A stretch of DNA of 64,000 bases. Source: Daucus carota subsp. sativus. Taxonomy: Eukaryota > Streptophyta > Magnoliopsida > Apiales > Apiaceae. Location of the stretch: the NCBI RefSeq assembly GCF_001625215.2, contig NC_030384.2, positions 41,946,390 through 42,010,389 on the forward strand, in the 5' to 3' direction. The position numbers and the translations under genes are program-made. Below are positions 35,201 to 43,816 of the stretch, piece after piece (within the stretch, counting starts at the first letter, position 1; the number at the start of each line of letters is the position of its first letter). A model generated the notes under the pieces. That model ran no database searches, was not told the DNA's origin, and saw only the letters and a list, made by a program, of their open reading frames with translations.

Positions 35201-35258
35201 AAATAAGACAGTCCTGTCTGGTATTGTGAATCTCAACCGTCCGGCTTCAACTTTGTGA
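26868..35258 (+). CDS. ECH2: Enoyl-CoA hydratase 2, peroxisomal, 307 aa
   Basis: Eleven exons in phase: 26868-26924, 27059-27081, 30880-30985, 31246-31313, 31405-31477, 31763-31802, 32049-32121, 32191-32341, 34597-34667, 34916-35089 and 35171-35258 (924 nt). The protein follows Arabidopsis ECH2 from end to end, including RDATLYALGVGACATNALDE, FDPRLLLHGQQFIEIYRPLP and RPILHGLCTLGFAV. The hydratase-2 signature YRLSGDYNPLHSDPKFA lies near residues 201-217, with its Asp (about 206) and His (about 211) as catalytic residues. The enzyme adds water to 2-trans-enoyl-CoA to give the (R)-3-hydroxyacyl-CoA, serving peroxisomal breakdown of fatty acids with even-numbered cis double bonds. It ends in STL, where Arabidopsis (from memory) ends in SSL, so peroxisomal import would rely on a weak C-terminal signal. 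The intron after 32121 has a GC donor. Intron 2 (3.8 kb) holds a solo LTR and a MITE. Confidence 0.93.
27413..27913. mobile_element. Mutator-type MITE in ECH2 intron 2, 501 bp
   Basis: The ends AGGGTGTCATATCAAAGTGG and the complement of GGCCACTTTGATATGAAACCC match. Inverted similarity continues for about 115 bp (for example TACTCAAATCACTAT in both arms). The flanks GAACATATA (27404-27412) and GAAAATATA (27914-27922) are a 9-bp duplication with one mismatch. There is no coding region. Confidence 0.82.
28088..30170 (-). mobile_element. Solo LTR (retrotransposon) in ECH2 intron 2, 2,083 bp
   Basis: The sequence starts TGTAACACCCC and ends GGATATTACA, so it has the TG...CA termini with longer inverted TGTAA/TTACA ends. 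It is flanked by a perfect 5-bp duplication TTAAG (28083-28087 and 30171-30175). No internal retrotransposon genes and no second LTR are present. Read on the minus strand it has a TATA box (CTATTTATATAAAC, about 29,942-29,955), followed by an AAAACCCTAAG leader and a GA-rich tract, so its own promoter points against the ECH2 gene. A (TA)28 run at 29205-29260 followed by (CA)n lies within it. A Ty3/gypsy origin is likely from size and ends, but unproven. Confidence 0.88.
29205..29276. repeat. (TA)n(CA)n microsatellite
   Basis: Twenty-eight uninterrupted TA units are followed directly by a short CA tract, inside the solo LTR. Confidence 0.95.
30524..30848. repeat. Tandem duplication with GT microsatellites before ECH2 exon 3
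   Basis: A segment starting TCAACATTTTTAAAAAAGTT at 30524 restarts at 30665. Both copies contain a (GT)n tract, TTTGTATATAAATAT, TTTTAAACAGG and TTGCTCTTCTGTTGTAGTTC in the same order. The second copy is longer through a small internal duplication (AGTTCTTAATCTTCTATAG) and an expanded GT tract. It ends about 30 bases before the exon 3 acceptor at 30879. Confidence 0.9.
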
Positions 35259-37127
35259 ACTCTATGCTGCGTACTATCATTCCTGAAGGGTGTTGGGACC
35301 TTGATTGTGTAAAATGATCTGTGTATGAAATGCTGTAGCGGATACTTTGAAATAAAAATTGGACTACCACAACACCAAATTACATGTATAATAATAGTTT
35401 TTGTACGAGTACATGTGTAAATGCAGTTCAATTGTATTCTATAGACAATTTGATGAAGTTGCCTCAAGTTTTAGGCCGAGTAAAAGAGGTACTGCATAGG
35501 TTAGCCGATGCCAGGCAGCGCTTGAACTTTTTCACTCTCAATATCTATTGTCAAATGAGTTAATTGTAGAACTTGTCTTTTGATTTGGTCCAATTACATT
35601 TTATTACCTAAATTTTAAATAATTTATTATTATTATTATCATTATTATAACATCTATATTTATGCTACTTTAAGATGTATTTTTACTCATTACCGGTTAA
35701 AGTTGGTCAATTTGCCAATAAAGTGTTGGTGCGTTGGTTAAGCTGGGTGTGCAAGTGTAATCAATTAGCAAAAAAAAAATTGGTTAATCGATTATAAAAA
35801 ATCAAACAAGATAAAAGAAGTGAGACGATCCATCCACGGAAAAGAACTACAACGGAGAGATCAGAAGGTAACCCTACATGTTTGACATAAAAAGTGTATG
35901 TATTACTACTATATTCGGTCCATAGAATCGCAATAATGATAAGAAGCGTCGTCTTCCTCGGCTTAATGATTCATGTCTTGAAACTCAACGCATCACTACT
36001 TTCCCCCACCATTCCTTCATCGATCTCTTCAAATTTCAAGCAAACAAACATCTCTCTGACTCTCTCTCTCCCCCTCACGTGACAAACAGTAGTGTTCCAT
36101 GCATCATCCATCATCACGCACATATAATTGAGAGTAGTAATTGCTTTCATGTCCTCAACTTTTGTGTGATCTTTTTAGTTTCTGCATGCTGTCCATGTCC
36201 CTCTCATGCAATAATTTCTTCAGTATGTTTGGATATTGGGCTGTTTATGAAAACTTTACAAGAACGAGGAACACATATTCATTACAAATTTACAAGTATC
36301 ATTAATACACACTCGCATGCATGCTGCATGCACAATAAGTAATGGGAGTCCTACGCTTTACGAGTCTCTTGGGCCCAACCTTTTTCTCAAGACAATGTGC
36401 TGCTTCGTTTGAGAGAAGTAGAAGCCGCTTCTGACCTGTGATTTTCTTGACTCGTTTGTATAAATAAGTGAAGTATTTTTAAGAAGTTGAAAATATTAGT
36501 TTTTTCTCGAAACTCCTGACATTTTATTAATTAATTTATTTTTCATTTTTGATCTACTTATTTTAAACAAAAAATTATTTTTTTAAATTTGACCGAATAA
36601 TTCCTGTGATTCTGTGAACAAGACTGACATGTCAAAACTAGTTCTTTCACGATTACACTGGCAGTAATATGAATACAATTGGAAGATGGGTAGATATGAA
36701 TTACTGATGAAGCAATAAATTAAGTAGAAGTAGGGGGTGGGCAGCTACAGCCTATAGGGCTATAGCTAGTTAGTTAGTAGTTGTAGAGCAGCGCTACGAC
36801 ATCAATACAGACTCAGGCTATGCATTTATTCTGCACGCATGATCTTTCATCTCCCTTAGATAGCTCAACGATTCAACTTTTAACTTTGAAGCTTTTCTCA
36901 ACACTGGCTGCTTAATATTGAGTCGGAATCATATGTAGCAACGATTTAACTGATTATTTATCGATATCATGAGTTGAAAATATTTCAGTTTATACTTTAC
37001 ACATTCATTTTCGCAAATCAGTGAAACAGTGGAAGAATTGAAGAGAAAGTGAAAGAAAGAAAAGTACAGTAGTCGATAAGAGCTTCATTGAACGTTGGTG
37101 CTAACTAAAATTGCTTGAAAAGATAAA
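35259..37127. other. 3' flank of ECH2 and intergenic DNA
   Basis: ECH2 3' UTR to about 35,480, then non-coding DNA. A stretch near 36,390-36,530 rich in AGAAGCAGAAGC-like words resembles 59,280-59,510 and may be a shared old repeat. No gene is supported. Confidence 0.45.
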
Positions 37128-38022
37128 GGGAAATCTACAAAATTATCTACCTTTTTTTTTATTATTTTCAAAAATACTACTTTCCAGAATTATTTTTAAA
37201 AATACCTTTTCATAAATTTTTTTTTTAAAATACTGTTTGCAACTTTTGCAACCTCATTTGCAACTACAGGCGGCGCCAGCCGTGTTGCAACCTGATTTCA
37301 AGTTCCAGTTTTCAAATGTCATTTTCGACCTCATTTTCGGAATCGATATATAATATATCGATTCCGAAAATGAGGTCGAAAATGACATTTGAAAACTGGA
37401 ACTTGAAATCAGGATTTGTAATTGCATATATGGTTGCATATGGTTGTATTCAGTTGCATATGGTTGCATTCAGTTGATTCTATTGTAATCTAATGGCCCC
37501 GCTAGGGGCACACCATACATCTGTTGTTACTTACAGTTTTCAGTTGCATTTAGTTGCAACTGAGGTTGCAAAAGTTGCAACTGCAGTTGCAACCTCATTT
37601 GCAACTTTTGCAACCTCATTTACAACTATATATAGTTTTCAGTTGCATTTAGTTGCAACTGAGGTTGCAAATGAAGTTGCAACTGCAGTTGCAAAGTTGC
37701 AACTGCAGTTGCAACCTCTTTTGCAACCTCATTTGCAACTTTTGCAACTTACAGTTTTCAGTTGAACTAGTTGCAATTGCAGTTGCAACAGTTGCAACTT
37801 TCCATTTTTATTTGCAATTTTTGCAACCTCATTTGCAACTTTTGCAAACTCATTTGCAACTTTTACGGCTGCGCCGCTCAAGGTTGCAAATGAGGTTGCA
37901 AAAGTTGCAAATCGTATTTTTGAAAAAAAAATTTTATGAAAAGGTATTTTTAAAAACAATGAAAAAGATGGTAGTATTTTTAAAAAAATAATTTTACAGA
38001 TGGGTATTTTTAAAAAGATCCC
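37128..38022. mobile_element. Non-autonomous Mutator-type element, 895 bp, with internal palindrome
   Basis: A perfect 9-bp duplication AAAGATAAA (37119-37127 and 38023-38031) flanks ends that are loosely inverted: GGGAAATCTACAAAATTATC on the left and, complemented, GGGATCTTTTTAAAAATACC on the right. Both arms carry A/T-rich AAAATAC words, then TTTGCAACTTTTGCAACCTC. The centre is an array of TTGCAA-containing words in both orientations (about 37,238-37,910) and a 123-bp perfect palindrome. The reading frames through the array are Leu/Gln or Ala/Thr repeats and not genes. Confidence 0.88.
37291..37413. repeat. Perfect 61-bp inverted repeat with 1-base spacer
   Basis: The left arm starts CCTGATTTCAAGTTCCAG (37291) and the right arm ends CTGGAACTTGAAATCAGG (37413). 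All 61 base pairs match, centred on the A at 37352. A transcript could form an uninterrupted hairpin. It lies inside the 895-bp Mutator-type element. Confidence 0.97.
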
Positions 38023-39103
38023 AAAGATAAATTATCAAAATTATTATTATTTTATTTTCTCTCTCTTTGTTTGTATTTTTTGACAATTTTTACATAAAAA
38101 ATTATTCCAATGGCTGGCATCCAAAATTGACACATATTTAAACAAGTATAATAAGATATATTTTTTAGGGTCATATATACAATTTTTTATATTTTAGGAG
38201 AGTGCTAAAAGCTGACAATTTTACTTGACACTTCTTGCACTATGATGGAAGCTAACAAAAGTGTCATGACACATGACATTTTAGCACTTTTTTTACACTC
38301 TCGTTGGAGTTGCTCCGATTGGTGCGGTAAATAATGAGGCAGGAGGGAGAGGAGAGATGGTCACGACTCACAAGGGAAGCTGGCTATGGAGGGGTTGTGG
38401 ACGTGATGAGTGCGACGTCTCAGACGACAAAAGAGATGGAAACAAACCAACTTATTTATTGATGCCTGCTGCTTCTGCTTCTGCATTCAGGATTCGTATC
38501 TCTCTCTATCCTCATCTCCTGGTCAAGGATTCATATGTTGAGCTGGGCTGGTTGGGGGGTTTATTTGTCTTGGAAAAGGAGATGCATCAATGCTAATGCC
38601 ATCATTCATACCATCTCACCTACCTACCATTACCATTATACTGGATTACAAAGGGATGTTACGAGTTACAAAAATCGGACTTAATCGGTGGAGTCACTGA
38701 ACAAGGATTAATCTGTGGTCAATTGGATTGATCGGATTAATCGGACGATTAATGAAATAATCGGATATTTAATCAGTTTATCCAGGGATAGAACAGAGAT
38801 TAATCGTGATTAATCACTGATTTTCGGAACATAACAAGCAACTAAAAGAATTTAAAAATTTGCGTCAAACACCCCTATAATATTATTAGACTTAAGAGAA
38901 AGACTCCAATTTAGAAATAAAATATTCAAATTGCCTGCAGGCTGCATGCATGAGCATCAAGCCATTAACCAACAACTCAACGAGAAGTGATGAAATGAAT
39001 CTAAAGAAATACTCCACACACTACCGTAGAGAAAGACTGTAGTCATATCTTCACTGGGTGCAGGCAGAAAAGCAGCAAAGACAACTGTATAGTATGTCTT
39101 ATT
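38023..39103. other. Intergenic DNA with a probable decayed MITE
   Basis: At about 38,200-38,317 the words AGTGCTAAAA and TTTTAGCACT form an inverted pair, and the right side ends GTTGGAGTTGCTCC, a motif common at MITE ends. The matching left end is missing. The stretch 38,340-38,600 is GC-richer with an open frame of 79 codons that resembles nothing I know. At 38,670-38,820 GATTAATC words recur. No gene is supported. Confidence 0.4.
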
Positions 39104-39568
39104 TAGGAGTGTAAACGAGTCAAACTATTCGTGAAACTATTCGTGAGATATTCGAGCTCGACTTGTGAAGTGTTCGGATTTGATTTAGTAATAATCAAGC
39201 CGAGCTCGATCTATTTGAATATTTTACCGAGCCAAGCTCGAGCTTTGAATCACTCGGCTCATAAGGTTCGCGAGCGTTAGAGAGCCTCTAATATATTTTT
39301 TTAATTTTTTATTATAAATATATTATTACAAAAATATTTAATATTTGATTTATAATTTATATATTTTAATCGAATCAAACTCGAGCAGAACCGATCATAT
39401 TTTGAGTTTTTATCAATATTTGGTGATCACTTGATTCGAGTTTTCGAGTCGAAGTCGAAGCTATCGAACGAGTACTTGCAAGCCACTTGAGCTCGAGTCC
39501 TGGACTTCTCAGTTAAGGTCGAACCAAGCCTGACAATGTTCAACTCGACTCGGCTCGATTACACCCTA
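39104..39568. mobile_element. Non-autonomous hAT element, 465 bp
   Basis: The left end TAGGAGTGTAAACGAGTC and the complemented right end TAGGGTGTAATCGAGCC are imperfect inverted copies of the TAGGGGTG type. The flanks GTCTTATT and GTCATACT could be an aged 8-bp duplication (six of eight bases agree). The interior is full of GAGCTCG/CGAGCTCGA words in both orientations, parallel in design to the CCGAAC-rich hAT element at 1841-2439. Confidence 0.75.
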
Positions 39569-40262
39569 GTCATACTACACTGCTGCACAATCCTACGTGG
39601 TATCCGTCGTCTAAGGCAGATATAGAGAGAAGCTACCCTCTTGCATGCTGTCTGTCTGCTGTTATGCTTCCGACTTTCCGAGTGATGGATGGTTTCAACC
39701 TCATTATCATTTGCCCATTTGACTATAACCTACCTACGTACGTACTCTCGCCATCCTTTCAAATCAGACAACCAGCACCTCCGGTCTCTAACAATAATTA
39801 GCGGGGTTTTTTGGGAATAATTTACTTTTAATATTTTGATATAAATATATGTATAAAGATCATTCTTTCCTGTTCTATTAAATTTTATATGCGGTCGGAT
39901 TTATACTAAAATTTTGAAATATTCGAGTACAGAGAGGTCATAATTTTTCAGTTTAATCATGAATAAATTTTTAATTATCTAAATTTATTATTTACATATA
40001 ATTTATCATTTATAAGGAGTTTTAAACATAATGATCAATTAATTATTAATATTTTTCAACTTCAACGAAAGTTAAGATTATTGTTCTACCTATAAATTAT
40101 ATTATAGAACATAGTGCGATATGATTTATAAAAATAAATATTTTATCTTTTAATTACAATAATCATGTTTATGTTATACGACACCGAAAAGAGTATTACT
40201 GTATTATATACACGGAAAAGAGTATAAAAGCTAATCCATGTACTAGTACCACTTCATCACTG

Positions 40263-40418
40263 TATTATATACACTTTGAGCTTCACTCACACCGGCCTAG
40301 CTCTCCAAAGAGTGGTGATAGTTAGAAGATTGCTTCAGTGTGTAAAATCAAGATTGGTGCAATCGCAGATACGATAACATACGTAGGCGGTGGTCACTGG
40401 TGGTTTAACAAAGGGCTT
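40263..40418 (+). promoter_or_regulatory. Putative MIR394 promoter and primary-transcript start
   Basis: A TATA box (TATTATATACAC, about 40,263-40,274) is followed about 30 bases later by a CA-containing start region, roughly 150 bases upstream of the microRNA hairpin. The spacing suits a Pol II microRNA gene. The assignment is by position and motif only. Confidence 0.45.
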
Positions 40419-40558
40419 CTTACATGAGTTGTTTTGGCATTCTGTCCACCTCCACTTTGATAAATATATATTTTCACTACTCTACTTTAAATCTTTATAT
40501 ATATCCAGCTAGACTGGGAAAGATGGAGGTGGGTATGCTGCCAACAGACCTCTGTTAG
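40419..40558 (+). ncRNA. MIR394: MIR394 microRNA precursor
   Basis: The 20-nt sequence TTGGCATTCTGTCCACCTCC at 40434-40453 is identical to mature plant miR394. Its opposite strand is GGAGGTGGGTATGCTGCCAA at 40525-40544. It pairs along the whole length with two mismatches and a few G-U pairs, and the offset copy at 40527-40546 (AGGTGGGTATGCTGCCAACA) is the expected star strand with a two-base 3' overhang. The pairing continues below the duplex (CTTACATGAG against CTCTGTTAG), and the loop is about 70 AT-rich bases. In known plants miR394 acts on the F-box gene LCR, is made in the outer cell layer of the shoot meristem, and affects stem-cell competence and leaf shape. The target is not in this window. 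Confidence 0.96.
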
Positions 40559-40618
40559 TCTCTCTTTGCAAAACCCCTTGTGATCCTTTTTCAAATCCTT
40601 CATCTCTATGTATAATCA

Positions 40619-40634
40619 CTCTCTCTCTCTCTCT
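40619..40634. repeat. (CT)8 microsatellite downstream of MIR394
   Basis: Eight uninterrupted CT units occur about 60 bases past the precursor. They may lie within the primary microRNA transcript. Confidence 0.85.
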
Positions 40635-41994
40635 ATCTACACTGTTCCGTTAGCTCTCACTATATATATGTGCTCGTTTGAGAATTTTCCATTTTAACTA
40701 ATTAATCATTTGTATTTTCCTTGATTTATTCTTCTCAGTCTCCTCCCGTTTCACTTGTCTGGTTTAAAAATTTGGCCCGACTTGTTGACACAACTCTTGT
40801 GAAAAGAGACCAATTTTTTGCTTCCTCATCTCTTGTGCAGATGTATATATAGTCTCCTACAGCAAAAAGCTAAAAGCTCCAGAATTCGGTGAAGGCGGTA
40901 TACATACATTAGATGATGTTATGGCTGGATTTACAAGTCACTAACAATCCTTGAAGTTCTAATCTAGTGCTATTTTTAGTTTGTCCGTCTCCTAATTGAT
41001 TGTTATACTAATAAATTATCAGTTATTTTCCTATATTTTTTTAATAAAATATCACGAATAAATTATAAGAATCGAACTTTTATGTATAAGTTGGTTTAGA
41101 GCATCCGGAGGATAAGTTGCTTTAGATCATATGGGGGATGTAAATCCTTAGCAATATCCTGCCGGCGACCACTCTTAAGAATGCGTAAAACCAAACCGAT
41201 AACAATATATTTCAATAATTTTTGTTGAATAAACCCTAATGATTATATTTACCCAATTTCTGCGGCGACTCTAGCAAAACTACTCTTACTTTCAAAATAT
41301 TTTTGATTTCCACATCGGTTCTTTACATGATCATAAATCATAATGGTATGATATAAGGAAAGTTACTCTACATGCAAAATATTTTAAATTTCTGCATCCA
41401 TTCAATAACTATACATGAACAGTATGACATGATATACACGCTTCTATTTATCATAATAATATAATATAAAATATGATTTCTATACATACGCTTCCATTTA
41501 TGATAATAATATGATATAAAATACGATTTCTATATATTAATATTGATATCGTAAAAAATTATTATTTCAAAGTTGGTCTTTTTTTTTTAAATAATATTTC
41601 AGAGTTAGTCTTTGAATGTATAAAAAGATAAATACTCTCCATCATCTTTTATATGTTCATATTAAAAAAAAGTTGTTTGTATAATTTTTTTTTCAATATC
41701 CCTAATTAATGTCTATAAAAGTAATAAATTCAATTAAGTTTTATAAATATAAATTATGGTGATACATTTGAAAATGTACGTAAAAGAGTACAGAGGGAGC
41801 AATTTGGTTGAATTCAAAGTAAGCATTCTCCTTTCCAACCCGCTTCATTTAAGCAATGAATATTATTTTCTATCATTATATCAAAATATCTACTATTTTA
41901 CGAAACTAAATTAGATATAAATGTTGACTAAGTATTGTATGTTCGTTATTTAGCAGAAAAAATAAGAATTTATTTCAAGAGAAAATAATTATAA
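40635..41994. other. Intergenic DNA downstream of MIR394
   Basis: AT-rich and non-coding. Two similar stretches (ATACGCTTCCATTTATGATAATAATATGAT and its neighbour) repeat at about 41,428-41,480 and 41,484-41,535, a short local duplication. Nothing else is recognised. Confidence 0.45.
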
Positions 41995-43326
41995 CTAGTT
42001 GAGAAGCCGCGCGTTGCGGCGGCCTATAAAAATTATATTAATGATTCAATATCAATATTTGTAGAATAAAATAATTTTGTGACTGTCTATAAAGTGTATA
42101 TTAATGTTTCAAAATTAATATTTGTAGGATAAAATAAATTTTATATTATAAAAATCTTGATGTAATACCAATACTGATATATAAAATTACAAAATTGGAC
42201 TATAATTTATGGTGAAAAAATGAAAATAAATTTTATTTGTGCTTCTTTTTTTTTAAAAAAGTAATCATATTCTTACATTGTCACCTTCCTTCAATTTTTT
42301 TGGATTGATTGTGCACAAAAATATCTAACTTAAATTTATGAGATAGCGGTCTATAACTATCCTTGCTTATAACAACCACTTAAAAGTTGCTTGAACGGAG
42401 CAAACAGATTATGCATGAATAATTTTTTCCCGTATACAAAGTAAATCAATATACTTATATCAAGGAGAAGCGAGGGGCGTGTAGGTGGCGCTTCTCACAT
42501 CGCTTCGTTCTATTTTTCTAATTTTCTGGAATTTTTGGATGAAAAATATCAAAAATTAGAACTATCTTTTTTAGTTTCGGGTATATTAGAAGTAGGTTTC
42601 TTCTATTTCATATTATTTATGGAATATAGTAGCTTGAAATTTTTAATCTGATTTTGTTTCTAATTATTTAATTATGAGAAAGAGTATATCATAGGGTTTT
42701 GGATCATCTAAACACAATCTTCTCTCTTTCAATAATTATTTAATTATAATATTTGTTTTGTTCATCGGACATGTTTGTTGTTGTTAATTTTTATATAATT
42801 TACTTTGTATATTATAAAAGAATAACCAACAAACATACATCACTAATAGTTAATTTGTTGATATCATCCATCAATATCATGTCAAGACTATATTCTTTTC
42901 CCGTATTTGGATTTGTCGACTCCCACATAACAGTCTATAACTACCTTTGCTTGCAACAACTTTTATTTTTTTTAATACTGTATAAATAGCCTTCACTTAT
43001 CGTTGCAGAAGAACGGCACCACCGAGTTAGAAATCAAGTAAGAGAACTATCACGAGAGAGAGGTAGGGTTGTGATACCTACGATATACTCTTTCTCATAA
43101 TTAAATAATTAGAAACAAAATCAGATTAAAAATTTCAAGCTACTATATTCCATAAATAATATGAAAGAGAAGAAACTTACTTATAATATACCCGAAACTA
43201 AAAAAGATAGTCCTAATTTTTGATATTTTTCATCCAAAAATTCCAGAAAATTAGAAAAATAGAACGAAGCGATGTGATAAGCGCCACCTACACGCCCATC
43301 GCTTCTCCTTTATATAAGTATATTGA
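41995..43326 (-). mobile_element. Helitron-like element with internal fold-back, 1,332 bp
   Basis: Read on the minus strand, the element begins TCAATATACTTATATAAAGG after an A (right edge 43326). It ends with the hairpin GCCGC-AACGC-GCGGC, a short spacer and CTAG, followed by T (left edge 41995). This is the Helitron plan: 5' TC, 3' hairpin plus CTRR, insertion between A and T, no duplication. Inside, the first 252 or so bases of the 5' end are present again in opposite orientation (42444-42695 against 43077-43328), making a large inverted repeat. No helicase gene is present, so it is non-autonomous. Confidence 0.75.
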
Positions 43327-43328
43327 TT
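42444..43328. repeat. Long inverted repeat, arms about 252 bp, loop 381 bp
   Basis: The left arm 42444-42695 and right arm 43077-43328 are near-perfect complements. Examples are AATCAATATACTTATAT with ATATAAGTATATTGATT, and GAGAAAGAGTATATC with GATATACTCTTTCTC. A handful of substitutions and small indels separate them. Part of the loop (AGTCTATAACTACCTTTGCT, about 42,931) resembles sequence just left of the repeat (GGTCTATAACTATCCTTGCT, about 42,350). Confidence 0.93.
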
Positions 43329-43816
43329 TTATATACTTTTTTGCTAAGTAAGTTCTTATTTCTGAAAAATAAAGTTAGCTAAACGGTCACTTATCTCTAG
43401 AGAACATAAGGCCAATACTTGAGAGATACTAAAGAATATACACGCAGCGACAAAGGTGAGTGTCACAGAATTATCCAAACAAGTAACGAGTTGAAACACA
43501 ACCGGAAGTATTATGATGGACTCATTTATGCAATGCCAGAGCCCAGAGGTGGGTATTAAGTAGCTTCTCCAAACCAATTTCAATGCAAAACTAGCTACTT
43601 GTCCTGCAGGTTAAAAGTGTAATAAATGATGAAGGAATTATTCAAAATTTCCAACTGCCCCGTTTTGGCATTTTCCCTTGGTCATGTCATTGAAGTTCAG
43701 TTTGTGTGCGCCAAAATTGCCATATTCAAATAATCAAATTAACAATTACTATAGCCTCTTCTCTGATTGTCTTTAGTTAAATTTGCCTAACTGTAGATGG
43801 CATTTCCAGCGAAAGA
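43327..43816. other. 3' flank of PUS10
   Basis: Downstream of the PUS10 stop codon (minus strand). It includes the likely 3' UTR and non-coding DNA, and no separate feature is seen. Confidence 0.5.

Noticed and set aside
36390-36530. Repeat resembling 59,280-59,510 (AGAAGCAGAAGC words and AAGAAGTTGAAAAT)
   Set aside because: Similarity is patchy and no ends or target duplication could be set.
37493-37991. Overlapping open frames coding Val/Ala/Thr or Leu/Gln repeats
   Set aside because: They are translations of the TTGCAA word array inside a transposon, with the same low complexity in all frames.
42753-42989. A 78-codon frame in the loop of the long inverted repeat
   Set aside because: AT-rich composition and no recognisable family; it lies inside a mobile element.
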